A stretch of DNA of 43,897 nt from Shewanella marina JCM 15074 (GCF_000614975.1 NZ_BALM01000032.1:1-43897), one strand, 5' to 3'; shown: positions 26,853 through 35,904, counted from the first letter of the stretch. Translations and numbers: made by a program. The notes: a model not told the origin generated them from the sequence alone.

Positions 26853-28244
26853 TTATACTTCATATAAAGAAAGTATATTTATTGCTTCTGAACAATACTT
26901 AGAGTAAGTAGTGCCTGAACGATAATTAATTGGGCCACTAAAATAGTAATGTATACTATCATTATATTCTTTGTAATTTTCATTATCTACTGAAAGCGTA
27001 AATGATTGTACTGGTGTTAATGATGAAAGATTTAGCCAGTAGCAAATGTATCTACATAATCTTTCATCGTTTAATTTCTCATAATATTCATCATATTTAT
27101 TTTCATCATTAGTGTAGCTTATATCCATAGTTACACCTAGAATTTTAGAAATAGCATTAATATCTATATCATTCATTGATATTTTTTTTGCTTCTGAGTG
27201 ATATAGTGAAAATATTATAATCCCCAACATTGAAAGAATATTTCTTCCTCGTGTATATTCATTAGTACTTATAAAGTTATTAGGGTTTAATAATATATAT
27301 ATTCCTAATGATCTAACTATTTTCTCAATATCTCTTAATGATAAGTTATTTACGGTTATTATTTGCCTTAGCATTTTAATTATTTCATTATCTCTTAGAG
27401 CAATACATTCTGAGAACTCATTTTTGTATATTAAACTCCTATAGTATTCTAGAGATGCATTAATTTTACTTCTATTCGATGTGTTAATTGTTTTAGGCAA
27501 TGAAATTGAATACTTTATGAATTTATCTAAATATCTTTGAGTTCCTATAGGGTTTCCATAGAATTTAGCTATTGAATGTTTAAGTTGTTCTGTATTAGTA
27601 ATGAATACAAACTTTACACCTTTAACATCAAACGTATGCTTAATAACTTCAAGCATATTTATAGCAAAGTCAGGCCTACATCGATCTAACTCATCAATAA
27701 ATAAAATTAATGGTTTTTCTTCTCCAATTCTTTCAAGTGCTGTTTGTAAACCTTTAAGACTTTTTTCAGCTTCAATATGGTCATTTAGAAGGCTTTCCAC
27801 TGATGAGTCAATTATTTTATCAGTTACTTTTGATATATCTTTATCAAAATCATTAGCTACATCCATATAATCTTGTCTGAGGATATGAGCTACAGCTGCT
27901 TTACCTAATGTTTTAATTCCAAAGCGTGCGGCTGGAATAGCTTTACGTATAAAACTATCTTTTTCATCGTTTGGTATAAGATTTATAACTTCTGCTAGTA
28001 TGGTAAGTAATGGCTCATTAGTATGATCAGCTTTAAAAGCATCTATGTAAATCACACCGTACCGATCATTGTTTCTAATTAACTTTATTAGCTTATGACA
28101 GAATTCTGTTTTGCCAGTTCCCCAATCTCCATCAATTATCATTGGAGAAATATCTATATTAGATTCTAATATGAAGCATATTTTTTGGCCAAGTGGCGCT
28201 CTGTTAAACTCATCTCTATATGAAAACTCTAAATCTTTAGTCAT
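26853..28244 (-). CDS. KAP-family P-loop NTPase
   Basis: 463 aa. Walker A GDWGTGKT is at residues 39-46 and Walker B LFIDELDRCRPD at 181-192, the latter being the KAP (Kidins220/ARMS-PifA) signature. FITNTEQL follows at the sensor position. Between the Walker motifs lies a helical insert (IPAARFGIKTLGKAAVAHIL) that is only weakly hydrophobic, so this may be a soluble or peripherally membrane-bound member. The family includes F-plasmid PifA, which excludes phage T7, and many members lie on plasmids and islands. It faces the two-TM coiled-coil gene across a 157-nt shared promoter region. The gene is visibly AT-richer than the phage genes. A defence role is an inference. Confidence 0.88.
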   Translation of the reverse strand: MTKDLEFSYRDEFNRAPLGQKICFILESNIDISPMIIDGDWGTGKTEFCHKLIKLIRNNDRYGVIYIDAFKADHTNEPLLTILAEVINLIPNDEKDSFIRKAIPAARFGIKTLGKAAVAHILRQDYMDVANDFDKDISKVTDKIIDSSVESLLNDHIEAEKSLKGLQTALERIGEEKPLILFIDELDRCRPDFAINMLEVIKHTFDVKGVKFVFITNTEQLKHSIAKFYGNPIGTQRYLDKFIKYSISLPKTINTSNRSKINASLEYYRSLIYKNEFSECIALRDNEIIKMLRQIITVNNLSLRDIEKIVRSLGIYILLNPNNFISTNEYTRGRNILSMLGIIIFSLYHSEAKKISMNDIDINAISKILGVTMDISYTNDENKYDEYYEKLNDERLCRYICYWLNLSSLTPVQSFTLSVDNENYKEYNDSIHYYFSGPINYRSGTTYSKYCSEAINILSLYEV

Positions 28245-28401
28245 ATCCTTAAATACTTCCGATTATTTTTATTTATCATAAAGATGAATAATTACCTATG
28301 CTTTTAAATATTTATTTGACATTGTTCACGTTATTGTAAATGTTTGTTTTTTTATTCTTATTTTTTGAAGTAACTTATCAATTTTTAACAATAATAATCA
28401 A

Positions 28402-29346
28402 ATGAATAATGATTTTTTAATGTCTGTTAGATCATGTCTATACGAAAGAGTTTCTAGTCCATTATTTGGAACTTTTGTTATGTCGTGGTGCTTTTTTAAC
28501 CATAAGCTTATTTTGCTTGTATTATCCTCAGAAAAATATAGTGATAAGATAAAAATAATGAACTCTGAATTGTACCCATCGGAGTCAATATATTGTTTAT
28601 TTTTATTTGTATTGCCCTTTATGGCTGCATGTGTTTTTATTTACTTGTATCCTATCGCAGCTAACTTTGCCTATGCTTATTCTGAGAAAAAGAACGCTGA
28701 ATTAAGAAATATCAAATTAAAATATGATGATACCGTTCCTTTAAGTCTTGAAGCATCAATCAAATTAAAGAGGTTATGCTTTGACAATGAGGCAATGTTA
28801 CAAGAAAAAATTGATGATTTAAATAATAAGCTTGAACAAACTAAAATAGCAGTTAATGAAAAAGCTAATGAAGTCAATAAACTTGAGGTTTTTGTTGTTG
28901 AGTTAGAAAATAAGATACTTAGTCTTAATGATAGAAATGAACAAAATATAAAATCATTGAAGTTGAAGAATGAAGGTTTACATCAAGAGTTAGATATAAT
29001 TAAATCTGAACGAGATGATATGAAAATAAGCTATGATAGATTGAGAGATATTGTAGATAATAGATTTTCTCAAGTGAAAATTAAAAATAATCCTGATGAA
29101 GTTTATACAAATAACGAAAAAGTTATTTTGAATAATGTAGTAAATCTAGATAGTTTAACTGATGATGATATATTTAAATTGATAGGGGCGAAAAATAAAA
29201 CGCAAATCATTAAAGGAAAAAAAATAATAGAGGATTTATTAGAAAAAAAATTAATTAGTAGGAATTTTGACGGCAGTGGTTACTATTATGTAGCTACACC
29301 GAAAGGTGAAAGTGCCTATTTAGAACTAAATGATAGTATAAATTAA
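28402..29346 (+). CDS. Two-TM coiled-coil protein with winged-helix-like C-terminus (cargo)
   Basis: 314 aa. A short N-terminal segment (SVRSCLYERVSSPLFG) leads into TM1 (about 22-41), a loop of about 25 residues, TM2 (about 70-95, LFLFVLPFMAACVFIYLYP), a long coiled coil (about 125-215) and a C-terminal domain (DDDIFKLIGAKNK...IEDLLEKKLISR...YYYVATPKGESAY) that looks like a winged helix. The same N-terminal layout recurs in the cargo gene of the intact prophage at 36104. No family name is recognised. It is transcribed away from the KAP NTPase and ends at the conserved prophage terminator, so the two form a compact module. It is possibly a membrane sensor or effector. Confidence 0.75.
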   Translation: MNNDFLMSVRSCLYERVSSPLFGTFVMSWCFFNHKLILLVLSSEKYSDKIKIMNSELYPSESIYCLFLFVLPFMAACVFIYLYPIAANFAYAYSEKKNAELRNIKLKYDDTVPLSLEASIKLKRLCFDNEAMLQEKIDDLNNKLEQTKIAVNEKANEVNKLEVFVVELENKILSLNDRNEQNIKSLKLKNEGLHQELDIIKSERDDMKISYDRLRDIVDNRFSQVKIKNNPDEVYTNNEKVILNNVVNLDSLTDDDIFKLIGAKNKTQIIKGKKIIEDLLEKKLISRNFDGSGYYYVATPKGESAYLELNDSIN

Positions 29347-29353
29347 AATTAAA

Positions 29354-29383
29354 GTACCCGTTAACGGGTACGCTTTTTTTTAG
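29354..29383 (+). terminator. Conserved cargo-end terminator (remnant prophage)
   Basis: A perfect palindrome GTACCCGTTAACGGGTAC (29354-29371) followed by GC and a T run. The same element ends the cargo of the intact prophage at 37323. It stops cargo transcription before the small membrane protein and capsid genes. Confidence 0.85.
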
Positions 29384-29498
29384 CGCTAAATCCCCGTATA
29401 TCTATAGCCCACTTTTTATAACGGAGTAGAGCAGGTCACGCTGTGAGGCGTTATCGTTTAACTACATTGAGAGGTGTTAACTGTCCAAGGGGAAAATC

Positions 29499-29690
29499 AT
29501 GCTTAAAAATATTGGATTATTGTGGTAATAGCTGCACTTACAACTTAAATTGATTAAGAGTCGCATCTAACCATGTTTGTGAAGTTAGCCGTTATATCGG
29601 TTAATAAGGGTGGGGAACATGGCACGTTCATTTGTAAAACTTCCATTATGTTCTGATGTCTGCACAGATCATGAGGGGAGATAATATGTA
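29499..29690 (+). pseudogene. Remnants of the small membrane protein gene and the capsid gene start
   Basis: From 29499 the sequence follows the 30-aa membrane protein gene of the intact prophage but with stops. From 29619 it reads MARSFVKLPLCSDV, nine residues identical to the start of the intact capsid protein, then stops after 17 codons. Upstream DNA (29385-29498) also matches the intact copy, including the CAAGGGGAAAA ribosome-binding region. Confidence 0.8.
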
Positions 29691-29699
29691 TTATTTCAT

Positions 29700-31182
29700 T
29701 GCAAATAATAGGGCATCAATCAGGTTCTAATGACCAACATATGCCATCTTAGACGAATAGCCAAAACGAATAGGGGATTGATAGCATTATTCAAACGACA
29801 GTAGTTAAAAGAAACAGGTTATAGCTCAGGGTTGTAGGGGATCACAGTTTTATTGAAATGGATATTTGAGTGAGTGGTAGATAAATTCTGCATAAACAGA
29901 ATAACCAAATCAATAGGGCATTGATGTCAGTCATTATCTAAGTCTGTAATAATCAGTATCAGCATAACTTAAACACAGGGGTTAACGTTAGGCCATGATA
30001 ATTTACAGTTAGACATAATGACCGTTAGTGAATTAAGTAATTGATATTAACTAACTACTGCTTTTTAAAGGGCATTAATATAATTCACTAAATTAAGCTT
30101 ACAAATAAATGTCCATGCTAAAAATAGCAATAAATCATCAGCTTAAGCATACAATAAAACTTACATATCAAATGCCGATAACGTCAATTATCGGCATTTG
30201 CTCAAAGCAGGTGTATTATCCATCTCTAAATACCAATCAGTACAGATTATTGATGTGAAAAATTTAATCTAACAATCAGTCATATCAAATATGCTGATGT
30301 TCGCAAAGTCATCCAAGCAAAGTTAATAACAATTCATATCACCGTAACGCCATTTCAATAGCTATATTAGCGTTATCAGTTTGAATTCATGGCAAATCAT
30401 GCATATTTTTGCTGTAATTATCTAAATCATTGCTAGTAAAAACCACTAAATTAACGCGATAAGATGCAGTTCAGTTCAGTATCTTGTGATTGAGTTCGCA
30501 TTGAATAATCACTGTGGTTATCACTATGGTGCTAATTAAAAGTCATCAATCTCAGTGAGAACCTAAATCTGTACAACGTGATGATTTCGAGCATGGGCAT
30601 TTACGGCATTAAATTTCTAACTTATTGCTTTTTAATATAAAATAGTCATTTTGAAATCCGCTTCAGATTAAAATCTGCAGTAGATAGGCCCATGAATAAT
30701 CTCAGATTTCAATCTCGTGCGCCAAACTCAGGCACTTATAAATGTCTCTATATCTCTATAATAGTGGCTTTGGGCTTTGATGTTTAAGCCGGTTTGAACT
30801 GCGAGTATTCAGAATATCTCTAGTCATTAGTAAACCATAAGCTCCAAATCAAAACATTCGTTAGATTGGCACTTGGTCATTGTGAACATCGCTATAGCCA
30901 AAGTTTAATGGATTCAAGTTCCAATGAGCTTTCATCACAATTCAATCTGCTGCGAGTTAACGAGAAAAGTCAGCAATAATGGAGCAACAGATCCATTTAA
31001 ACCAAATCAGAAATATCATAAGTACAACTAGCGCCAATTGCATACAAAACAATAGAGATTCACACGCTAACTATTAAGATAATTCCTTGATAATGAAGCT
31101 GACCAACTCAGTAATCATTGGCATTGATGACATCAGCATTCAATCAACTGACAGAAATCACTACTGCTATACACAATATATA
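29700..31182. other. 1.5 kb non-coding stretch between the two prophages
   Basis: No open frame of 60 codons or more is seen on either strand. The only recognised element is the late terminator copy at 30169-30200. Fragments between 29,700 and 30,160 may be decayed late genes, but I cannot match them confidently by eye. Beyond 30,200 the sequence is of unknown origin. Confidence 0.5.
30169..30200 (+). terminator. Late-operon terminator (remnant prophage copy)
   Basis: AAATGCCGATA and TATCGGCATTT pair around ACGTCAAT. All 32 bases are identical to 43022-43053, the end of the late operon in the intact prophage, while flanking bases differ. It fixes the right limit of recognisable remnant prophage. 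Confidence 0.8.
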
Positions 31183-31298
31183 AAGATGCGCACAATGTAT
31201 AAATTGTACATTATGTAGCTTAAAAATATTTCTTAAATATCAATCGTTTACCTGAAATTTTAAATCGAACAAAATTCATAACTACATGATTAATAAGG

Positions 31299-31589
31299 TT
31301 ATTCTAGTAACTGTGGATCGCAAGTATGTAATATATCGAGAATGTTCTGTAATTTATCCCGCGCAACTAGGTCTGTTTCCCTCCAAATTGCTGAATGTAA
31401 ATACAAAACTCCAAAATGAATATCTAATACTTCGGCAAAAACCTTTAAAACCTCAGTGCTAGGAAAAGAACGATTACAACGCCAATGTGATACCCCAGTC
31501 TGTGAAAATCCAAATTGTTTCATCACTTTGTAATCAGTATCTATGCTGTATGCGGCTTTCACGAGGTCAAGTAAATCAGAGGGTTGCAT
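31299..31589 (-). CDS. Phage HTH regulator (DUF3693-like), probable repressor
   Basis: 96 aa. The N-terminal half has a helix-turn-helix pattern (YKVMKQFGFSQTGVSHWRCNRSFPSTEVLKVFAEVLDI) typical of small phage repressors and DUF3693 proteins found in corticoviral and filamentous prophages of marine bacteria. The C-terminal half is short and helical. It is transcribed away from the replication genes across a 200-nt region with a large inverted repeat, the usual position of a lysogeny repressor. Confidence 0.75.
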   Translation of the reverse strand: MQPSDLLDLVKAAYSIDTDYKVMKQFGFSQTGVSHWRCNRSFPSTEVLKVFAEVLDIHFGVLYLHSAIWRETDLVARDKLQNILDILHTCDPQLLE

Positions 31590-31711
31590 TTTTTACCTAA
31601 ATTTTCGAGTTGTGAATAAAACATAGCTTCGCCTGTAATCCGTTTCAAGTACAGCCCAAGCTCTATTGTAATTTAGTTTTCCTAAATGTAGTTTCTTAAT
31701 CGTCCTTGTGA

Positions 31712-31748
31712 GGGGGCAACAAATTATGCGCAAATATTTGTTGCTCCC
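31712..31748. promoter_or_regulatory. Large inverted repeat in the repressor/early-gene control region
   Basis: GGGGGCAACAAA (31712-31723) pairs with TTTGTTGCTCCC (31737-31748) with one mismatch around a 13-nt loop that contains ATGCGCA. It lies 42 nt before the first early gene. It may be the repressor operator, a replication origin hairpin or a folded recombination site; the sequence alone does not decide. Confidence 0.6.
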
Positions 31749-31789
31749 ACATTCACAGGACATGGAATAAAACATAAGGACTGCGAAAA

Positions 31790-32170
31790 ATGAGCAATAT
31801 ATCAATACCTAACACAACTATTGAATTACCTTACTATTGGCAAAATGCCGATGTAATTGCTAAACCTCATTGCCCTAAATTACAAGAAAGAGGCAAAAAT
31901 CTATTTAAACCACTACGCCAAAAGCACCAATTACGCAGTAAAATAACAGCAGATATTAGCGAACAAATCAACCTTATGATTGACGGTATTACCAGCAATA
32001 ATGCCCGTATGAATCACGAGTTTTCAAAGCAACAAATTCAATTCTATTTAGACCTATCAAAACAACATGCCGAGCGCGGTGATATTAAAACCAGTCAGGC
32101 AATGTTTTCGGCCATGAGCTTATATCTTAAAGCGGCTGCAATCTGCGCTGATTACCTAGACAAACACTAA
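31790..32170 (+). CDS. Prophage early protein, 126 aa, unknown function
   Basis: First gene rightward from the control region, after AAGGACTG. Soluble and helical; a basic N-terminal part (KNLFKPLRQKHQLRSK) is followed by an amphipathic C-terminal half (FSKQQIQFYLDLSKQHAERGDIKTSQAMFSAMSLYLKAAAICADYL). No family is recognised. The place immediately before the initiator suggests a role in replication or its control. Confidence 0.7.
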   Translation: MSNISIPNTTIELPYYWQNADVIAKPHCPKLQERGKNLFKPLRQKHQLRSKITADISEQINLMIDGITSNNARMNHEFSKQQIQFYLDLSKQHAERGDIKTSQAMFSAMSLYLKAAAICADYLDKH

Positions 32171-32187
32171 TTTAATTAGGTGATCAC

Positions 32188-34107
32188 ATGAATATCAATC
32201 AAGTTGATACGGTTGGTTGTGAGCAAAGCACAGCCCACAATGCTGTAATTGCAGCATATAACGTGATTAATGGGCGAGTTAACAGCACTAAATACCGTAA
32301 AGCCAATCATAAAATATTTGCTGATGCGGTAGCTTGGCTACCTGAACATTTAAAACGTCATATTGCCAATGAGTTTTGTCGCCGTGTATTAGTCTCTAAA
32401 AGCGATATGCCATTAGTTCACGCAAGACGTTATCTAAAGCAGCAAACCGAGCAGTTAGCGCGGATTTGGCAAAAGTACCCGTTTAAACAGTTACCAGATA
32501 GCCTAAGCGTAATCCGTTACCGTAAATCTAAATCATTGATAGAGGCCGCAAATAAAGCGGCCAATGATGCCTTATTACAAGTTCAACAAAGTGATGATCT
32601 GTTTAGCGCCTATACCGCTGCCGAGTGGGTGTGTAAAACATGGATGATTAAAGCCCCATATCAAAACGAAGTTAAAAAACAGCAATTACAACATGCCGCC
32701 GAATGGGCGATTTTACGCATGATTTGTCCTGAATGGTGGTTACGCAAATTATCAGGCTTGCGTGATATGTGTGTTGAGCATATGGCAATATCTGCTGGGC
32801 TTGTAGGTAAACACTCGCCCTATGTAAGTCAAAACAGTCATAACGAATGGCTAACACAGCAAAAGAGCGCCTATGAGTGGTTAGAAAGCACTTATATTGA
32901 ATCAGACAATGGTGATGTTTTACCGTTGATAGAGGCGGCAATGGCTGGCACTGCAAATCCTAATAACAAGTTTGTTGAACTCGTTGTTAGGGCTAGAGGC
33001 TTGCAGGAATTAGCAGAAGATAACGGCCAAGTTGGGCTGTTTATTACCATGACCGCCCCAAGTAAATTTCACGGTAACTCAGCCAAATGGCAAGAGAATA
33101 ATCCAAAGCAAGCACAAGCATATTTAGTTAAGCAGTGGTCAAAAATACGAGCCAAGTTCAAGCGTGATGATATTGAAGTAACAGGCGTTCGAGTCGTTGA
33201 ACCACACAAAGACGGTACGCCGCATTGGCACATGGTGTTATTTGCTTTTCCTCAGCAAGTGGGCGCAGTAAAAACAATCTTAACTAAATACGCTTTTGAA
33301 GTAGACGGCACAGAAAACGGCGCTAAAAAATACCGCTTAGATGTTAAGCCGCTAGACCCGCAAAAAGGTAGTGCCGTTGGTTATATCATCAAATACATCT
33401 CAAAAAATATTAACGGCCAATTCATCAAAGATGGTGGCGATTATGAAGCGGAAACCGATGCAGAAACAGGCGCAAAAATGGCTGCATCATGGGCTTCACG
33501 CTGGAAGTTAAGACAATTTCAATTCTTTGGTTGTTCATCAGTCACGCTATGGCGTGAAGTGCGCCGAGTAAAGGGCGCAATTGATCATGATGCAATTGCT
33601 CAAGCCCGTGAAGCGGCTGATCGTTCTTGCTGGGCAGATTTTGAAAAAACACTCAGGGTTAACCCGTTAAATTTAAGCTATGACGAAACCGAATGCGGTA
33701 ATCAATACGGTGAAACCGTTCGCCGTGTTGCAGGCATTCAGGCGAATGAACATATCGCATTGACCCGTGAGCAGGCTTGGACAATTAAAAGCATGGATAA
33801 AGAGCAGGCAGAAACTTACAAGCAAGTCAGCAAACAGCGTGCTTTGTTTAAAAAACTTAATGCCGAGTTACCCGCAGAACAGCACAAAGCTCTACCAGAT
33901 TGGAGCTTTTTAAAAAGCAGCGATAGCGGCGCTACTTGGACTTGTGGGAATAACTGTACTCAGGCAGTTAAACAACAACTGCGACAAATAGGAATTACCA
34001 CAAACGAGGCGATTAGCCTCATTCTTTCAGGCTCAGTAGTATCGGACGGTGACGGTACTTACTGGCAAATTAAAGACGGGCAGTTAATGCAAGTCAAATA
34101 TCAATAA
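32188..34107 (+). CDS. Rolling-circle replication initiator (HUH endonuclease, phage GPA family)
   Basis: 639 aa. The HUH metal-binding motif is in DGTPHWHMVLF near residue 346. The two-tyrosine motif YIIKYISKN near residues 399-407 matches the phiX174 gpA type of superfamily I initiators, which nick the plus-strand origin and remain bound through tyrosine. PM2 P12 belongs to the same class. The N- and C-terminal extensions are larger than the catalytic core and are probably DNA-binding or host-contact regions. The start follows AGGTG. It heads a run of closely spaced genes to 35904. Confidence 0.92.
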   Translation: MNINQVDTVGCEQSTAHNAVIAAYNVINGRVNSTKYRKANHKIFADAVAWLPEHLKRHIANEFCRRVLVSKSDMPLVHARRYLKQQTEQLARIWQKYPFKQLPDSLSVIRYRKSKSLIEAANKAANDALLQVQQSDDLFSAYTAAEWVCKTWMIKAPYQNEVKKQQLQHAAEWAILRMICPEWWLRKLSGLRDMCVEHMAISAGLVGKHSPYVSQNSHNEWLTQQKSAYEWLESTYIESDNGDVLPLIEAAMAGTANPNNKFVELVVRARGLQELAEDNGQVGLFITMTAPSKFHGNSAKWQENNPKQAQAYLVKQWSKIRAKFKRDDIEVTGVRVVEPHKDGTPHWHMVLFAFPQQVGAVKTILTKYAFEVDGTENGAKKYRLDVKPLDPQKGSAVGYIIKYISKNINGQFIKDGGDYEAETDAETGAKMAASWASRWKLRQFQFFGCSSVTLWREVRRVKGAIDHDAIAQAREAADRSCWADFEKTLRVNPLNLSYDETECGNQYGETVRRVAGIQANEHIALTREQAWTIKSMDKEQAETYKQVSKQRALFKKLNAELPAEQHKALPDWSFLKSSDSGATWTCGNNCTQAVKQQLRQIGITTNEAISLILSGSVVSDGDGTYWQIKDGQLMQVKYQ

Positions 34108-34120
34108 GGAAGCTCAATAA

Positions 34121-34315
34121 ATGGAATTAACCCAAATCAAACAACAATATCAATCATTGTCTCAATTGGTTGAAGTCATTGAAAAACGCCCGTTGTTTAC
34201 TTGTGCCAATGAAGCAAAGCAAGCATTAACCCAGTCACACCAGTTAACGGGCTTACTCATTAAACAGTTAGAACAACTAAACCAAAATATTGCATCACTA
34301 AAGCAGGGAGGCTAA
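34121..34315 (+). CDS. Small prophage protein, 64 aa
   Basis: Follows the initiator by 13 nt with AAGGAAG upstream. Entirely helical, Gln/Leu-rich, with a likely coiled coil (residues 1-25 and 40-60). No family recognised. The next gene starts four nt after its stop. Confidence 0.65.
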   Translation: MELTQIKQQYQSLSQLVEVIEKRPLFTCANEAKQALTQSHQLTGLLIKQLEQLNQNIASLKQGG

Positions 34316-34318
34316 ACG

Positions 34319-34672
34319 GTGGCAAGAAATCCAAAGAATCCAGATATTGGCGAAATTGTATGCCCGTTCACCAACGAAGTGGCACCAGTGCGCCGCGACC
34401 GTAACGGCAAATTATATTATTCGGGTAGTGCGGGCATGATTAAACCTAACAATCCAATGGGGCAAGAATGGATGCTTAATAATGCCAACATTTGGCCGCA
34501 TGGACGTAAACCCGCTAATGATGACAATGTACCCGTTACAGATGAAAACACATCACCAGCAGCAAAACAGCCCGCAAAATTGGTCAATGTACCCGTTAAC
34601 GGGAACAGTAGCCAAAAACCGCCACAATCAGCAGAATCTAAGCCTGATTTGTTTAAATGGTTAGTAGGATAA
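34319..34672 (+). CDS. Prophage protein with zinc-ribbon-like N-terminus, 117 aa
   Basis: GTG start with GGGAGG upstream. Residues 10-45 (IGEIVCPFTNEVAPVRRDRNGKLYYSGSAGMIKPN) have the strand pattern of a small zinc ribbon, but only one of the expected cysteines remains. The C-terminal half is Pro/Asn-rich and ends in a short conserved-looking helix (PDLFKWLVG). PM2 has a small late transcription activator with a TFIIS-like zinc finger (P14), encoded near this place. A distant counterpart is possible but unproven. Two TACCCGTT motifs lie inside the gene. Confidence 0.6.
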   Translation: MARNPKNPDIGEIVCPFTNEVAPVRRDRNGKLYYSGSAGMIKPNNPMGQEWMLNNANIWPHGRKPANDDNVPVTDENTSPAAKQPAKLVNVPVNGNSSQKPPQSAESKPDLFKWLVG

Positions 34673-34675
34673 TTT

Positions 34676-34819
34676 ATGCCAGTAAATATTAGTCGAGCAG
34701 CAGCCGCACTTGGGCGGCTAGGAGGCAAAGCCACAGCAAAAAAGCGTAAAGCCAAAGCTAAACGCGCTAAAAACTTAAAACGTAAAGGCCGCCAAGCAAC
34801 ACAAAAAAGCCTGTTTTAA
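34676..34819 (+). CDS. Very basic small protein, 47 aa
   Basis: ATG at 34676, three nt after the preceding stop. The product is MPVNISRAAAALGRLGG followed by a Lys/Arg/Ala tail (about 40 percent basic) ending QKSLF. It is almost certainly nucleic-acid- or membrane-associated; a DNA-condensing or virion role is possible. Too short for usual ORF cut-offs, but its place in the tight gene row and its composition support it. Confidence 0.65.
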   Translation: MPVNISRAAAALGRLGGKATAKKRKAKAKRAKNLKRKGRQATQKSLF

Positions 34820-34859
34820 CCGTTAACGAATAACACGCCGTGAGGCGTTAGGACTCATA

Positions 34860-35300
34860 ATGTCAGATAGTATTGATCAACTCGCAGATTTACCCGTTGA
34901 TGATTTAACGGGTACAGAGCAAAGTCATTTTGATGAATTTGCCCAAATTGAACAACAAGCCAATGAACTCGAACCTAGCCAAATTCCAAATTTAGCCGAA
35001 AACACACCAGCCGAGCCAACCGTAAGCGGGGCAGAATTAATTGCCCCTGTTATTGGTTTGGCTTGCAGTGTGCTAGCTCCCAATTGGCAGATTAAGCCAG
35101 AAGAACAACAAGCATTAGCGGAGAGTTACGGCGCAATTGCCGATAAGTATTTCCCTAATGGTGTTAGCGCCTTTGGTGTTGAATTAAATGCGTTATTGAT
35201 TACAGCCGCCATTTTAACGCCGCGTTTAGGCCAACCACGCCATGAACCTAAAGAGCAAGACAACCAAGAGGATGAAAGCCATGCCGAAACCTCGAATTGA
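34860..35300 (+). CDS. Acidic prophage protein, 146 aa
   Basis: N-terminal 55 residues are acidic and low in complexity. A central hydrophobic segment (AELIAPVIGLACSVLAPNW) and a second one (VSAFGVELNALLITAAILTPRLG) follow, then a charged tail. It may be a membrane or virion protein. An inverted pair TACCCGTT...AACGGGTA (34891-34914) lies at its start. Its end overlaps the ATPase start by 20 nt. No family recognised. Confidence 0.65.
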   Translation: MSDSIDQLADLPVDDLTGTEQSHFDEFAQIEQQANELEPSQIPNLAENTPAEPTVSGAELIAPVIGLACSVLAPNWQIKPEEQQALAESYGAIADKYFPNGVSAFGVELNALLITAAILTPRLGQPRHEPKEQDNQEDESHAETSN

Positions 35301-35904
35301 TACCAGCCGTAAAGCTGATTTAAGGCTCGTTTGTGGCGGTACTGGGTCAGGTAAATCAAGTTATGTGAAAGCTGAAATTAAACGGCTTAAACCTAAACGC
35401 TTGTTAATTTGGGATCCTGTTGATGAATACGGTGAACTTGCCAATATTCGTATTACCAGCAAACGTGAGTTAGCCGATTTATTGAAACGTTACCCACATG
35501 GCGGGCTAAAAGTGCGCTTTGTGGCTGATGATAAACAATCATTTGAATTTTGGGCGGCTTGCGCCTTTGCTTGGTGTAATGCTTGTTTAGTGGCCGAAGA
35601 ATTAGCCGATGTCACCACCGCAGGCAAAGCGCCGCCGCATTGGGGACAAGTAATCCGTAGAGGGCGGGCAAGGGGGCTTGCGCCCATCTTTGCCTTAACC
35701 CAGCGCCCAAGTGAATCAGATAAAACCACAGTCGGAAATGCTACCTTAGTGCGTTGTGGCCGCATGAATCGCGCCAATGATCGTAAATATATGGCTCAAG
35801 AGCTTGATATTGATGTGATAGAAGTAAATAAACTAAAACCTTTAATGTTTATTATGAAAAACGCATATACTAATGTAATTCAGAGAGGAACAATGGAAAT
35901 ATAG
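35281..35904 (+). CDS. Genome-packaging ATPase (FtsK/A32-like, PM2 P9-type)
   Basis: 207 aa. Walker A VCGGTGSGKSS near residues 17-27, the strand LLIWDPVDEYGE, Walker B ACLVAEELAD and the polar LTQRP motif with RCGRMN are the marks of A32/FtsK-HerA packaging ATPases of membrane-containing phages. It translocates the genome into preformed procapsids. The frame opens at 35242, but ATG at 35281 is chosen with GAGG upstream. A damaged copy lies at 26603-26815. Phage-like sequence stops after this gene and AT-rich cargo begins. Confidence 0.9.
   Translation: MPKPRIDTSRKADLRLVCGGTGSGKSSYVKAEIKRLKPKRLLIWDPVDEYGELANIRITSKRELADLLKRYPHGGLKVRFVADDKQSFEFWAACAFAWCNACLVAEELADVTTAGKAPPHWGQVIRRGRARGLAPIFALTQRPSESDKTTVGNATLVRCGRMNRANDRKYMAQELDIDVIEVNKLKPLMFIMKNAYTNVIQRGTMEI

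Larger units (their letters stand above)
26600..30200 (+). mobile_element. Remnant of a corticovirus (PM2-like) prophage carrying intact cargo
   Basis: Three segments match the intact prophage to the right, in the same order and orientation: 26603-26815 (packaging ATPase 3' part, matches about 35655-35850), 29352-29690 (terminator, small membrane gene, start of capsid gene; matches about 37321-37600) and 30169-30200 (late terminator, identical to 43022-43053). The replication genes, most of the capsid gene and all later structural genes are gone. Between the ATPase and the terminator lie two undamaged, AT-rich genes unrelated to PM2. The element is defective but its cargo looks maintained. 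Confidence 0.85.

Noticed and set aside
31593..31805. Minus-strand 70-aa ORF upstream of the prophage repressor
   Set aside because: It fills the control region with its large inverted repeat, overlaps the early gene start and has no plausible product.
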